A stretch of DNA of 64,000 nucleotides. Source: JANOYJ01 sp963792485 (lineage in GTDB: Bacteria > Pseudomonadota > Alphaproteobacteria > Rhizobiales > Rhizobiaceae). Below, in pieces: positions 36,621-45,949 of the stretch. The position numbers and the translations under genes were made by a program. The notes beneath the pieces are model-generated. The model made no database searches. It saw nothing but the letters and a program-made list of their open reading frames with translations, and was not told the origin of the DNA. Position 1 is the first letter of the stretch. Every line of letters begins with the position of its first letter. Where the stretch lies: positions 62,001 through 126,000 of the forward strand of contig CAWBWL010000007.1 of the NCBI GenBank assembly GCA_963792485.1, in the 5' to 3' direction.

Positions 36621-37184
36621 CTAGCCGCGTTTGCGCGCCTCGCGGAACAGTCTGGCCAAGCGCCGCTTTTCAGCCGCATCGAACGCAAGTTGAGCCCGGT
36701 GATGACGGGCAAGCAGGCTGCGAACCACACTCCTCGATTTGCGAACGGTCACATCGCAGTTTTTTTGCGGCGGCATGGCTTTAAGTTCAGCCTCCAGCGC
36801 CCGCGCCGCCGCCTCGCCAATTTTGAGATGCGCCCGCTCATGCAAACGGGCATAGGCTGCGTAGGCGTCAAAGCCGCGCTTGAGGTTGGACGCGGCTCCC
36901 GTCCGGTCCTTCCACCGCGGCAAAGTGATATTTGCCTCGACCTTGATTTTGGCGGTGCCGATCCTGCAGCCTCTCGAGTCAACCGCCGGAAGCACCGAGA
37001 CCGGCACAAGGCGCAGCTCTATCGCCGCGAAAGCGTGCCCGTTCTGCGGGCTGTTCTGCCTGATGCTGCGGTCAAGCGACTTTTCGGTGTTGCCCTTGAT
37101 GTCGTAATAGCCGGTGGTGACGGTGGACGTTGTGCAGGCGGACAAGAGGAGTGGAGCAAGAAGAATCAGGCGGCGGAAGGACAA
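36621..37184 (-). CDS. DUF922-type lipoprotein with HExxH motif
   Basis: About 187 residues from a TTG start at 37184. That TTG is chosen because CGAGGTG precedes it and a lipoprotein signal follows (RRLILLAPLLLSACTT, Cys at about 17). The only ATG lies 102 bases upstream, past the better ribosome site. The mature part has ARLHERAHLKIGE, an HExxH motif, as in DUF922 proteins annotated as predicted Zn-dependent secreted proteases. Activity is inferred. It lies beyond the terminator of lon on the same strand. Confidence 0.75.
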   Translation of the reverse strand: MSFRRLILLAPLLLSACTTSTVTTGYYDIKGNTEKSLDRSIRQNSPQNGHAFAAIELRLVPVSVLPAVDSRGCRIGTAKIKVEANITLPRWKDRTGAASNLKRGFDAYAAYARLHERAHLKIGEAAARALEAELKAMPPQKNCDVTVRKSRSVVRSLLARHHRAQLAFDAAEKRRLARLFREARKRG

Positions 37185-37250
37185 GCTGCACCTCGTGGTT
37201 TGATCAATTGCAACTTTGGCACGGCGCTGAATCTCGCACAATCGCTTTGG

Positions 37251-37280
37251 AAAAAGAAAAGCCGGGCACGTGGCCCGGCT
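37251..37280 (-). terminator. intrinsic terminator of lon
   Basis: On the minus strand AGCCGGGC-CACGT-GCCCGGCT is followed by TTTCTTTTT. The stem begins 25 bases after the lon stop codon. Confidence 0.9.
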
Positions 37281-37304
37281 CAACAAGATTTGAAAGCGCG
37301 GCGT

Positions 37305-39719
37305 TCAGTGCGCCACGCTTGAAGCAGAGTCATCCTCCAATATCAGCACTGGCGCGGTCACAGGCTCCACCCACTCAATGGCAATCGGCTGGCGAACCAG
37401 CGCATGGGTCAATACTTCACTCGCATGGCTGACAGGAATTATTTCCATGCCGTTCTTCACATTGTCCGGGATTTCAGCCAGATCCTTGGCGTTCTCCTGC
37501 GGAATAAGCACTTTCTTGATCCCGCCGCGCAGGGCTGCCAGCAGCTTTTCCTTCAGGCCGCCGATCGGAAGCACCCTGCCCCGCAGCGTGATCTCACCGG
37601 TCATGGCGACATCCGAGCGGATGGGAATCCCGGTCAGGATCGAGACGATGACCGTCATCATCGCAATTCCTGCTGACGGCCCGTCCTTTGGAGTCGCCCC
37701 TTCAGGCACGTGCACATGGATGTCGCGTTTGTCGAACAGCGGCGGTTCGACGCCGTAGTCAAGCGCCCGCGATCGCACATAGGAAGCAGCAGCCGAGATC
37801 GACTCCTTCATTACTTCCTTGAGATTGCCGGTCACGGTCATGCGGCCCTTGCCGGGCATCATGACGCCTTCAACCGTCAAGAGCTCACCGCCGACTTCCG
37901 TCCACGCAAGACCTGTGACGACGCCTACCTGATCCTCGGTCTCAGCCGAGCCAAAGCGGAACTTCGGCACACCGAGATAAGTCGCAATGTTGTCAGCACC
38001 AATCGTGACCGACTTCGACTTGGTCTTGATGATCTCTGTCACCGACTTGCGGGCCAGAGTCATCAATTCGCGCTCAAGCGACCGCACGCCGGCTTCGCGG
38101 GTATACAGCTGAACAATTGCCCGCAGCGCATCGTCGCCGACGATGAACTCGCTCGCCGTCAGGCCGTGATTTGCGAGCGCCTTTGACATCAAGTGCCGCT
38201 TGGCGATCTCGATCTTCTCATCTTCAGTATAGCCGGCAATGCGGATGATCTCCATCCGGTCCATCAACGCTGGCGGGATGTTGAGCGTATTGGCCGTCGT
38301 CACGAACATCACATCCGAAAGATCATATTCGACCTCCAGATAATGGTCCATGAAAGTCGAGTTCTGTTCCGGATCCAGCACCTCAAGCAGCGCGGACGAC
38401 GGATCTCCGCGGAAATCCTGGCCCATCTTGTCGATCTCGTCGAGCAGGAAGAGCGGATTGGACTTCTTTGCCTTTTTCATCGACTGGATGACCTTGCCAG
38501 GCATGGAGCCGATGTAAGTGCGGCGATGGCCGCGGATTTCGGCCTCATCCCGCACGCCGCCCAGCGCCATGCGCACGAACTCACGTCCTGTCGCCTTGGC
38601 GATGGATTTTCCAAGCGAAGTCTTGCCGACGCCTGGAGGTCCGACGAGGCAGATGATCGGGCCTTTGAGTTTGGCAGAGCGGCTTTGCACCGCCAGATAT
38701 TCGACAATGCGGTCCTTGACCTTGTCGAGACCGAAATGATCCTCGTTCAGCACCTTTTCGGCAAATCCCAGATCGTTCTTGATCTTGGAGCGCCGGCTCC
38801 AGGGCAGCGAGAGAATCCAGTCGAGATAGTTGCGCACAACCGTGGCCTCGGCAGCCATCGGGCTCATAGTGCGGAACTTCTTCAGTTCCGCCTCCGCCTT
38901 CTCGCGCGCTTCCTTGGTCAGCTTGGTCTTCTTGATGCGGGCTTCAATTTCGCCCGCCTCATCCTTGCCGTCCTCGCCGTCACCCAATTCCTTCTGAATG
39001 GCCTTCATCTGCTCATTCAGATAATATTCGCGCTGGGTCTTCTCCATCTGGCGCTTGACGCGCGAGCGGATGCGCTTCTCAACTTGCAGAACCGAGACTT
39101 CCAACTCCATATGGCCGAGGGCTTTCTCAAGCCGGGTTTTGACGCTCAGCGTCTCAAGCATTTCCTGCTTGTCGGCAATTTTGATCGACAAATGTGCCGC
39201 TACCGTATCGGCAAGCTTGGAAAAGTCATCAATCTGGCTGGTGGCATTGACCACATCCGGCGATATCTTTTTGTTGAGCTTCACATAATTTTCAAAGTCG
39301 GCAACCACTGAGCGCGACAGCGCCTCCAGCTCCACGCTGTCGTCAGCCCCCTCTTCGAGCACAGCGACACTGGCTTCGTAGAACTCCGAACGGTCCGTAA
39401 ACTGCCCAATTTGCGCGCGCGCGCGTCCCTCGACCAGAACTTTCACAGTTCCGTCGGGCAACTTCAAAAGCTGAAGGACTGAAGCAAGCGTTCCCACGCG
39501 GAAAATCAAATCCTGCGACGGATCGTCGTCCGTGGCGTTCTTTTGGGTTGCCAGAAGGATCATCTTGTCGCCGGACATGACGTCCTCAAGCGCGCGGATC
39601 GATTTTTCGCGCCCGACAAACAGAGGAACGATCATATGGGGGAAAACGACGATGTCGCGCAGCGGCAGGACGGCATATTGCCCGTCAGTTATGCTCGCAG
39701 CCGATTTTAGCTTTGCCAT
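37305..39719 (-). CDS. lon: ATP-dependent protease Lon
   Basis: 804-residue AAA+ serine protease degrading misfolded and regulatory proteins. It has an N-terminal substrate-binding LAN domain (LPLRDIVVFPHMIVPLFVGRE in part), a coiled-coil, Walker A GPPGVGKTS near 355 and Walker B PLFLLDEIDKM near 420. The Ser-Lys protease has PKDGPSAGIAM (Ser near 680) and GGLKEKLLAA (Lys near 722). It follows clpX on the same strand with its own 208-base leader. The usual downstream neighbour hupB is absent here. Confidence 0.97.
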   Translation of the reverse strand: MAKLKSAASITDGQYAVLPLRDIVVFPHMIVPLFVGREKSIRALEDVMSGDKMILLATQKNATDDDPSQDLIFRVGTLASVLQLLKLPDGTVKVLVEGRARAQIGQFTDRSEFYEASVAVLEEGADDSVELEALSRSVVADFENYVKLNKKISPDVVNATSQIDDFSKLADTVAAHLSIKIADKQEMLETLSVKTRLEKALGHMELEVSVLQVEKRIRSRVKRQMEKTQREYYLNEQMKAIQKELGDGEDGKDEAGEIEARIKKTKLTKEAREKAEAELKKFRTMSPMAAEATVVRNYLDWILSLPWSRRSKIKNDLGFAEKVLNEDHFGLDKVKDRIVEYLAVQSRSAKLKGPIICLVGPPGVGKTSLGKSIAKATGREFVRMALGGVRDEAEIRGHRRTYIGSMPGKVIQSMKKAKKSNPLFLLDEIDKMGQDFRGDPSSALLEVLDPEQNSTFMDHYLEVEYDLSDVMFVTTANTLNIPPALMDRMEIIRIAGYTEDEKIEIAKRHLMSKALANHGLTASEFIVGDDALRAIVQLYTREAGVRSLERELMTLARKSVTEIIKTKSKSVTIGADNIATYLGVPKFRFGSAETEDQVGVVTGLAWTEVGGELLTVEGVMMPGKGRMTVTGNLKEVMKESISAAASYVRSRALDYGVEPPLFDKRDIHVHVPEGATPKDGPSAGIAMMTVIVSILTGIPIRSDVAMTGEITLRGRVLPIGGLKEKLLAALRGGIKKVLIPQENAKDLAEIPDNVKNGMEIIPVSHASEVLTHALVRQPIAIEWVEPVTAPVLILEDDSASSVAH

Positions 39720-39801
39720 TTTATTGTCCTTTCAAAGGCATCACCCGGACATATCCGCTTCGTCTCCGCAACGCAGCCGGCGAAACGAACCCGGTGACAC
39801 C

Positions 39802-39833
39802 CCTATTTGGAGTAGGCATGCACGGTATTCAAG
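39802..39833 (-). promoter_or_regulatory. possible heat-shock (RpoH) promoter of lon
   Basis: On the minus strand CTTGAA, an 18-base spacer and CAAATAGG lie about 85 bases before the lon start. The -35 fits the alphaproteobacterial RpoH form, but the -10 is weak, so this is tentative. Confidence 0.3.
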
Positions 39834-39927
39834 CTCACGGCTGACAAGCAAACACACAAATCGCCTGTCTGACAACGGAGTCCGTCACTCAACGCAGACT
39901 TACGCAAGAGGATAGAGAGTCAGCGCA

Positions 39928-41199
39928 TTAGGCGCTGACATTGGCCTTTTCGTCGCGGCGCTCGGAATAGATGTAGAGAGGACGGGCATTTCCATCAACA
40001 ACTTCGGACGAGATGACGACTTCCTGAACGCCATCCAAAGCGGGAAGCTCGAACATGGTGTCGAGCAATATGCCTTCCATGATGGAGCGCAGACCGCGCG
40101 CACCGGTCTTGCGCTCGATCGCGCGGCGGGCAATGGCGCCCAGCGCATCCTCGTGGAAAGTCAGTTCAACGTTCTCCATTTCGAAGAGACGTTGATATTG
40201 CTTCACGAGCGCGTTCTTGGGATCAACGAGAATCTTGATGAGAGCCGGTTCATCAAGATCTTCAAGCGTCGCCAAAACCGGCAAACGGCCGACAAATTCA
40301 GGGATAAGACCAAACTTCAGCAAATCTTCCGGCTCAACGGCGCGGAACAGATCGCCCGTGCGGCGGTCCTCCGGCGAGGAGACGTTGGCGCCAAACCCAA
40401 TGGACGTCTTGCGCCCGCGATCCGAGATGATCTTTTCAAGGCCCGCAAACGCGCCGCCACAGATGAAAAGAATGTTGGTCGTGTCCACCTGCAGGAATTC
40501 CTGCTGCGGATGCTTGCGCCCGCCCTGCGGCGGAACGGAGGCGACCGTGCCTTCCATGATCTTCAGCAAAGCCTGCTGCACGCCTTCACCCGAAACGTCG
40601 CGGGTGATCGACGGATTGTCGGACTTGCGGGAAATCTTGTCCACTTCGTCAATGTAAACAATGCCGCGCTGCGCACGCTCGACATTGTAGTCAGCGGACT
40701 GAAGCAGCTTCAGAATGATGTTTTCAACGTCTTCACCGACATAACCGGCTTCGGTCAAAGTTGTGGCGTCAGCCATTGTGAATGGCACGTCAATGATGCG
40801 GGCCAGCGTCTGCGCAAGCAAGGTCTTGCCGCAGCCGGTCGGGCCAATAAGCAGAATATTGGACTTGGCCAATTCGACGTCATTGTTCTTCGACGCATGC
40901 GCCAAGCGCTTGTAATGATTGTGCACGGCAACTGCGAGCACGCGCTTGGCATGCGGCTGGCCGATCACATAATCGTCCAGAACCTTCATGATTTCCTGCG
41001 GTGTCGGCACGCCTTCGCGCGACTTCACCATCGAGGTTTTATTTTCCTCGCGGATGATGTCCATGCACAGTTCGACGCATTCGTCGCAGATAAAGACGGT
41101 CGGTCCCGCAATCAGCTTGCGGACTTCATGCTGGCTCTTGCCGCAGAAGGAACAGTACAAGGTGTTCTTGGAATCGCCACCGCTGCTCACTTTGCTCAT
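39928..41199 (-). CDS. clpX: ATP-dependent Clp protease ATP-binding subunit ClpX
   Basis: 423-residue AAA+ unfoldase partner of ClpP. It has an N-terminal C4 zinc finger (CSFCGKSQ at 16-23 and CDECVELC near 38-45), Walker A LIGPTGCGKTLLAQ near 115, Walker B IVYIDEVDKI near 180 and the ClpP-docking loop IGFGANV near 270. It lies between clpP and lon, the common proteobacterial order. Confidence 0.98.
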   Translation of the reverse strand: MSKVSSGGDSKNTLYCSFCGKSQHEVRKLIAGPTVFICDECVELCMDIIREENKTSMVKSREGVPTPQEIMKVLDDYVIGQPHAKRVLAVAVHNHYKRLAHASKNNDVELAKSNILLIGPTGCGKTLLAQTLARIIDVPFTMADATTLTEAGYVGEDVENIILKLLQSADYNVERAQRGIVYIDEVDKISRKSDNPSITRDVSGEGVQQALLKIMEGTVASVPPQGGRKHPQQEFLQVDTTNILFICGGAFAGLEKIISDRGRKTSIGFGANVSSPEDRRTGDLFRAVEPEDLLKFGLIPEFVGRLPVLATLEDLDEPALIKILVDPKNALVKQYQRLFEMENVELTFHEDALGAIARRAIERKTGARGLRSIMEGILLDTMFELPALDGVQEVVISSEVVDGNARPLYIYSERRDEKANVSA

Positions 41200-41460
41200 T
41201 CAACTGCCCTTTCGCAGCGGCAGATGATTTTGCCGCGTTCGCCACTTTGCCGGATATAACGCTGTCCGGCGGATTTCACAAGAAAAACGCCCGATATGCA
41301 CGCCGGCCACCCAAGCTTATACGCAATTCCATCCCTTGTCACAGAGCTTGCACGTGGAAACTCAACAGAGGCTTAACGCAAGCCGCTCATTTCATTGAGC
41401 GAATCGAAACTTTGCAAGAGTGGGCGGCAATCGATTGGCTGTCCGGCCCAGCCAGCGCAG

Positions 41461-42084
41461 TTACGACGCTGCCGGCGTCTCGCGTTCCGTCAGAATCTTG
41501 TCAATGAGACCGAACTCAAGCGCCTGATCTGTCGTCAGGAAGTTATCGCGCTCGAGCGCCGTGTGCACCGCATCATAGTTCTGGCCCGTATGCTTCACGT
41601 AAATTTCGTTCAGCCGGCGCTTCAAGCGCTCGGTGAACTGCGCATGGATCATGATATCGGTCGCCTGACCCTGATAACCTCCGGACGGCTGGTGCACCAT
41701 GATGGAAGCATTTGGCAGCGCAAAGCGCATGCCTTTGGCGCCTGCGGTCAGCAACAGGGAACCGGCAGAAGCCGCTTGACCGATGCAAAGCGTGGAGACC
41801 GGCGGCTTGATGAACTGCATGGTGTCGTACATGGCAAGCCCCGACGTCACCACGCCGCCGGGCGAGTTGATGTAGAGGTTGATCTCTTTCTTGGGGTTCT
41901 CCGCCTCAAGAAACAGCAACTGCGCGCACACAAGCGTGGCCATGCCATCTTCAATCGGCCCTGTGATGAAAATGATGCGCTCCTTGAGGAGGCGGGAAAA
42001 AATGTCATAAGCCCGCTCGCCGCGATTGGTCTGTTCGACCACCATCGGCACCAGGTTCATCATTGTCTCAACCGGATCACGCAT
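41461..42084 (-). CDS. clpP: ATP-dependent Clp protease proteolytic subunit ClpP
   Basis: 207-residue serine protease forming the tetradecameric barrel with ClpX or ClpA. The catalytic Ser is in GQAASAGSLLL near 101, the His in MVHQPSGG near 126, and the Asp near 175 in ERDNF. ATG 42084 (MRDPVETMMN) is chosen for GGGAGA eight bases upstream. The ATG at 42105 lacks a ribosome site. A 376-base gap, 41085 onward excluded, is not present: only 261 bases separate it from clpX and nothing was recognised there. Confidence 0.97.
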   Translation of the reverse strand: MRDPVETMMNLVPMVVEQTNRGERAYDIFSRLLKERIIFITGPIEDGMATLVCAQLLFLEAENPKKEINLYINSPGGVVTSGLAMYDTMQFIKPPVSTLCIGQAASAGSLLLTAGAKGMRFALPNASIMVHQPSGGYQGQATDIMIHAQFTERLKRRLNEIYVKHTGQNYDAVHTALERDNFLTTDQALEFGLIDKILTERETPAAS

Positions 42085-42149
42085 ATTGCAAATCTCCCAA
42101 TCCATGGATCAGCAAAGCGTTGCCAACTCACCTTGCCTGAATATGGGGG

Positions 42150-42181
42150 CTAGATAGGATGCGGCAAGGCGACTGCGCAAG
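42150..42181 (-). promoter_or_regulatory. possible heat-shock (RpoH) promoter of clpP
   Basis: On the minus strand CTTGCG, a 17-base spacer and CCTATCTAG lie about 65 bases before the clpP start. The -10 matches the alphaproteobacterial RpoH pattern (C-Y-T-A-T-N-T) well, and the -35 is acceptable. Confidence 0.4.
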
Positions 42182-42238
42182 ATGCGCGCAGGCGCATGGT
42201 TACCCGTTTCGTTCAGATCAATATCCGCTCAGCGCTGC

Positions 42239-42568
42239 TTACGCTGCGGTAAGGCCCTGAAGCTCTGACAGATCGTGCTGCATCTGGCGCAGAACGTTTT
42301 CCTGGGCGTCGAGTTTGCGAAGACGCTCAATGCACTGGGCGAGCGAGACGCCATCCTGCGGATCAATGGCAATCTTGCCCCGCATCAGGGAATCAAGCGG
42401 ATAGACCTCGCTGTCGGCCGAGCTTTCGTACCGGGCGCGAAAGCCCGAGCGCTCACGGCGCACTTCGGCCATCACGTCCTCAAGCACCTTATCGAGGCGC
42501 TCGATGCGAAAATCATCATTCTTGCGGTCCCGCTCCGGGCTTCTGACTTGGAACTTGGCTTTGGACAT
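42239..42568 (-). CDS. small protein of unknown function
   Basis: 109 residues, very rich in charged residues. It has a basic N-terminus (SKAKFQVRSPERDRKNDDF), a middle with SADSEVYPLDSLMRGKIAIDPQDG, and a helical, coiled-coil-like C-terminus (LAQCIERLRKLDAQENVLRQM in part). No family recognised. GGGGGAAG lies before ATG 42568, so translation is plausible. It lies upstream of clpP on the same strand. Confidence 0.6.
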   Translation of the reverse strand: MSKAKFQVRSPERDRKNDDFRIERLDKVLEDVMAEVRRERSGFRARYESSADSEVYPLDSLMRGKIAIDPQDGVSLAQCIERLRKLDAQENVLRQMQHDLSELQGLTAA

Positions 42569-42711
42569 TGTTACTTCCCCCTCAAGGCTCTTGACCTGTT
42601 TGAGCGCAAGTCTGGACGCCGAAAGTTAAATCAGGGTTGCGAAGATCACTGCAACTTCGACAAAATCGCCATGAGATTGCAGATTTATGGGCAGTGCGTC
42701 TAAAGTCGGCG

Positions 42712-43968
42712 ATGGATTCCAAAGAAGATTACCTCAAATTTGACGGGGCGCCCCGCCATTTGCAGCTCAATCCGCATGAGCCGCGCTTTTTCCATAACCC
42801 CTACGAAGCCTATGCGCATCTGCACGGGCTTACCCAAAGTTTCTTCTGGGAAGAATTCGGCTTCTGGTGCTTTTCCGGTTTTGACGATGTTTCAAAGCTG
42901 CTGCGGGACCGCAGGTTTGGCCGTGAAAACCCGGACGGGCCACCCTCGCCCCAAGCGCAAGGCTCGCCGCGCCATCATGTCCGGCACTTCGATGCACTCG
43001 AAGAGCACTCCCTGCTGGAGCGCGAGCCGCCGGTGCACACACGGCTGCGCACCCTTGTGCAAAGAGCGTTTGTCTCCCGGCAAGTCGAGCGGCTGAAGCC
43101 GAGGCTTGAGATGTTGTGTCAGGAATTGATCGATGGGTTTGAATCATCCGGACAAGTCGACCTCATCCCGGCCTACGCCTCGCCCCTGCCCGTCACAATC
43201 ATTGCGAACATGCTGGGCATTGACGAAGCCATGGGCCCGCAATTGCTTGAGTGGTCGCATGCCATGGTGGCGATGTATATGCATGGGCGGACACGGATGG
43301 TCGAAGACTTGGCGGATGCGGCCTCGAAGAAGTTTGGCAACTTTCTTCGGGAGGAGCTCAAGTTCCGGCGTGGCAGGCCAGGCGAGGACCTGCTGAGCCT
43401 GCTCGCCCTTGCCGAAGCTGACGGGCAAAAGCTAAGCGAGGATGAGCTGATCTCCACAGCCGTTCTGCTGCTGAATGCCGGCCATGAAGCAACCGTTCAT
43501 CAGACAGGCAATGCGGTGAAGGCCCTGCTTGAGCATGTGGCACATCCGGCAGACCTGTTTGGTTCCGACGAGGCGGTAGCGCGCATTGTGGAGGAGGCGC
43601 TGCGGTTTGATGCGCCGCTGCATATATTCACGCGTTACGCCGCTTTTGACATGGAACTTGAAAGTGCAAGTGGTCCCATCGCGTTGAAGAAAGGCGAGAA
43701 GATCGGACTGTTGCTGGGCGCGGCCAATCGTGACCCGTCTTCCTTTTCAGGGCCGGATCTGTTCAATCCCAAACGGGCGGACCAGAAGAATGTCAGTTTC
43801 GGCGCTGGCATACACTTCTGCATTGGCGCGCCGCTGGCCCGGCTGGAATTGCAGGTCTCGCTCAAAACCCTGTTTCAGCGCTTGCCTGGCCTCCGGCTCG
43901 CCTCGCCTCCCAGATATCGGGACAGCTACCACTTTCACGGCCTGGAACGGTTGGACCTGAGTTGGTGA
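42712..43968 (+). CDS. cytochrome P450
   Basis: 418-residue soluble bacterial P450. The heme-binding loop FGAGIHFCIGAPLARLE is near residue 355-371 (Cys ligand), the I-helix is LLLNAGHEATVHQTGN near 250 and the ExxR is EEALRF near 293. The oxidation substrate is unknown; no ferredoxin or reductase gene is adjacent. The start chosen is ATG 42712 (MDSKEDYLKF), though the frame is open from 42637. Its stop codon abuts that of the convergent cupin gene (TGATCA). Confidence 0.93.
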   Translation: MDSKEDYLKFDGAPRHLQLNPHEPRFFHNPYEAYAHLHGLTQSFFWEEFGFWCFSGFDDVSKLLRDRRFGRENPDGPPSPQAQGSPRHHVRHFDALEEHSLLEREPPVHTRLRTLVQRAFVSRQVERLKPRLEMLCQELIDGFESSGQVDLIPAYASPLPVTIIANMLGIDEAMGPQLLEWSHAMVAMYMHGRTRMVEDLADAASKKFGNFLREELKFRRGRPGEDLLSLLALAEADGQKLSEDELISTAVLLLNAGHEATVHQTGNAVKALLEHVAHPADLFGSDEAVARIVEEALRFDAPLHIFTRYAAFDMELESASGPIALKKGEKIGLLLGAANRDPSSFSGPDLFNPKRADQKNVSFGAGIHFCIGAPLARLELQVSLKTLFQRLPGLRLASPPRYRDSYHFHGLERLDLSW

Positions 43969-44316
43969 TCAAAGCCTGATCACATATTCCTTGCGCGTCG
44001 TCTCGATCACTTCCCAAGTTCCCTTGAACCCTGGACGTAAAATGAAACTTTCGCCGGCTTCGACCCTCCGGCTTTCCCCGCCATCTTCGGTGACAACCGA
44101 CACGCCGGACAGGATGTGGCAGAACTCCCATTCATCGTAGGAAATGCGCCATTTACCCGGTGTGGATTGCCAGATGCCGCAATAGAGGCCGTCGCGTTCC
44201 TCAATATTCCAGGTCGTGTGCACCGGATTGCCCGACAGCACTTTGACTGCATCAGGGCGGCTTTCCTCCATTTTCACAGCGTCTGATGTGATTGATACAA
44301 AGCGCTCAACGTCCAT
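43969..44316 (-). CDS. cupin-domain protein (DUF861 type)
   Basis: 115 residues, a single small beta-barrel. The cupin pattern shows in ISYDEWEFCHILSG, then VEAGESFILRPGFKGTWEV, as in the cupin_3/DUF861 group, which includes ureidoglycolate-like enzymes and many of unknown function. The classic first metal motif is changed (EWEFCHIL), as often in this group. It is convergent with the P450, with no bases between the two stops. A catabolic or binding role is possible but not shown. Confidence 0.8.
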   Translation of the reverse strand: MDVERFVSITSDAVKMEESRPDAVKVLSGNPVHTTWNIEERDGLYCGIWQSTPGKWRISYDEWEFCHILSGVSVVTEDGGESRRVEAGESFILRPGFKGTWEVIETTRKEYVIRL

Positions 44317-44433
44317 TTTCCCGCCAATCCCTGTGATCGTTCAATTTGTCTCGATTGCTTTCAGGCCGTTTGCATATTTCCCGTGTATGACGCCTCGACA
44401 CTTCCTGACTTGTTTCAAAAGGACGACCCACTC

Positions 44434-44661
44434 ATGGCCGACGCCAACGCACGCCGCACGAAAGCGATCATTGTTCTTGTCAACGGAACGACGCTGAGAG
44501 GCGATGTCATTTGCGGCGCTTCCGGACGCCTCGAGAGTGTCATTTACGATCCCAACGCCTTCATCGAATTTGACCCGGAAGACGGCGCAATCAAATTCAT
44601 CGCCAAGCAGCAGATCTTGTCGGTGGAAGCCGAAAAGTTCGTCCGCCAGCAGGCAGCATAA
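44434..44661 (+). CDS. small Sm-like / DUF6812-like protein
   Basis: 75 residues from ATG 44434 (AAGGAC nine bases upstream; a GTG at 44383 is possible but lacks a ribosome site). The sequence KAIIVLVNGTTLRGDVICG, then RLESVIYDPNAFIEFD and KFIAKQQILSVE, predicts five short beta strands. The LVNG-xx-L-x-G-x-V pattern is strikingly like the Sm1 motif of this window's Hfq (FLVNGVKLTGVV). It also fits the pattern I associate with DUF6812. RNA binding is only a hypothesis. It ends one base from the metZ stop on the other strand. Confidence 0.65.
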   Translation: MADANARRTKAIIVLVNGTTLRGDVICGASGRLESVIYDPNAFIEFDPEDGAIKFIAKQQILSVEAEKFVRQQAA

Positions 44662-44662
44662 A

Positions 44663-45949
44663 CTACAACATCTTGCTGAGCGCCTGCTCAAGATCAGCGA
44701 TAATATCCTCGACATTCTCAAGACCGACCGACAGGCGCACCACATCCGGACCCGCGCCTGCGGCTGTCTTCTGCGAGTCGGTGAGCTGCTTGTGCGTGGT
44801 GGACGCCGGGTGAATGACAAGGGAACGCGTGTCGCCGATATTGGCCAGATGCGAGAACAGCTCCAAGCCCTGCACCAGCTTGACGCCTGCTTCGTAGCCG
44901 CCCTTGACGCCGAAGGTGAATACCGAGCCTGCGCCCTTCGGTGAATATTTCTTGAGCAGCTTATGGGTCGGATCGCTTGGCAACCCCGCGTGCTGGACCC
45001 AGGTGACTTTCGGATGCTTCTCGAGCCATTCAGCGACTTTCTGCGCATTGTCAGAATGGCGCTGCATTCTGAGAGGCAGTGTTTCGATGCCTGTCAGGAT
45101 CAGGAAGGCGTTCATCGGCGCGATGGCGGGCCCGAGATCGCGCAGACCCAGCACGCGGCAGGCGATGGCAAAGGCAAAATTGCCGAATGTCTTGTGCAGC
45201 TCAACACCGGCATATTCCGGCCGGGGCTCGGACAACATCGGATAATTGCCAGATTTTGACCAATCGAACGTGCCGCCATCGACAATGACGCCTCCCATGG
45301 AATTGCCATGGCCGCCGAGGAATTTGGTCAGCGAATGCACAATAATGTCCGCGCCATGATCAAAAGGGCGGATGAGGTAAGGCGTCGCCATGGTGTTGTC
45401 GACGATGAGCGGCAGACCGTGCTTGTGGGCGATCTCCGCAATGGCTGCGATATCCGTTACGCGGCCGCTGGGATTGGCCAGGCTTTCGATGAAAATGGCG
45501 CGGGTCTTCTTGGTGATCGCGGACTCGAAGCTCGACATATCTTCCGTGTCGGCCCATTTGACGTTCCAGCCAAAGCTCTTGAATGAATTGCCGAACTGGT
45601 TGATCGACCCGCCATAGAGCTTGCGCGCGGCAACGAATTCATCGCCCGGCTGCATCAGCGTGTGAAAGATCAACAACTGCGCCGCATGGCCGGAGGCGAC
45701 AGCCAATGCCGCCGTGCCCCCCTCCAGCGCCGCCACCCGCTCTTCGAGCACGCCTTGCGTGGGGTTCATGATGCGCGTGTAAATATTGCCAAATGCCTGA
45801 AGCCCGAACAATGACGCGGCGTGGTCCACATCGTTGAATGTGTAGGCCGTGGTCTGGTAAATCGGCGTGATGCGCGCATTTGTCGTAGGATCGGGCTTGG
45901 CCCCGGCATGAATCGACAGGGTTTCAATTCCGGGCGCGCGTTTTGCCAT
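44663..45949 (-). CDS. metZ: O-acetyl-/O-succinylhomoserine sulfhydrylase (MetY/MetZ type)
   Basis: 428-residue PLP enzyme making homocysteine (methionine synthesis) from an activated homoserine and sulfide. The PLP Lys is in HSLTKFLGGHGNS near 206. Other motifs are YTRIMNPTQGVLEERVAALEGG (in part: YTRIMNPT), LYGGSINQF and ESLANPSGRVTD. ATG 45949 has GGAGG upstream; the open frame continues upstream without family sequence. The 198 bases upstream were checked for a SAM-II riboswitch, common before such genes in alphaproteobacteria, without a convincing match. Whether it acts on O-acetyl or O-succinyl homoserine cannot be told here. Confidence 0.92.
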   Translation of the reverse strand: MAKRAPGIETLSIHAGAKPDPTTNARITPIYQTTAYTFNDVDHAASLFGLQAFGNIYTRIMNPTQGVLEERVAALEGGTAALAVASGHAAQLLIFHTLMQPGDEFVAARKLYGGSINQFGNSFKSFGWNVKWADTEDMSSFESAITKKTRAIFIESLANPSGRVTDIAAIAEIAHKHGLPLIVDNTMATPYLIRPFDHGADIIVHSLTKFLGGHGNSMGGVIVDGGTFDWSKSGNYPMLSEPRPEYAGVELHKTFGNFAFAIACRVLGLRDLGPAIAPMNAFLILTGIETLPLRMQRHSDNAQKVAEWLEKHPKVTWVQHAGLPSDPTHKLLKKYSPKGAGSVFTFGVKGGYEAGVKLVQGLELFSHLANIGDTRSLVIHPASTTHKQLTDSQKTAAGAGPDVVRLSVGLENVEDIIADLEQALSKML

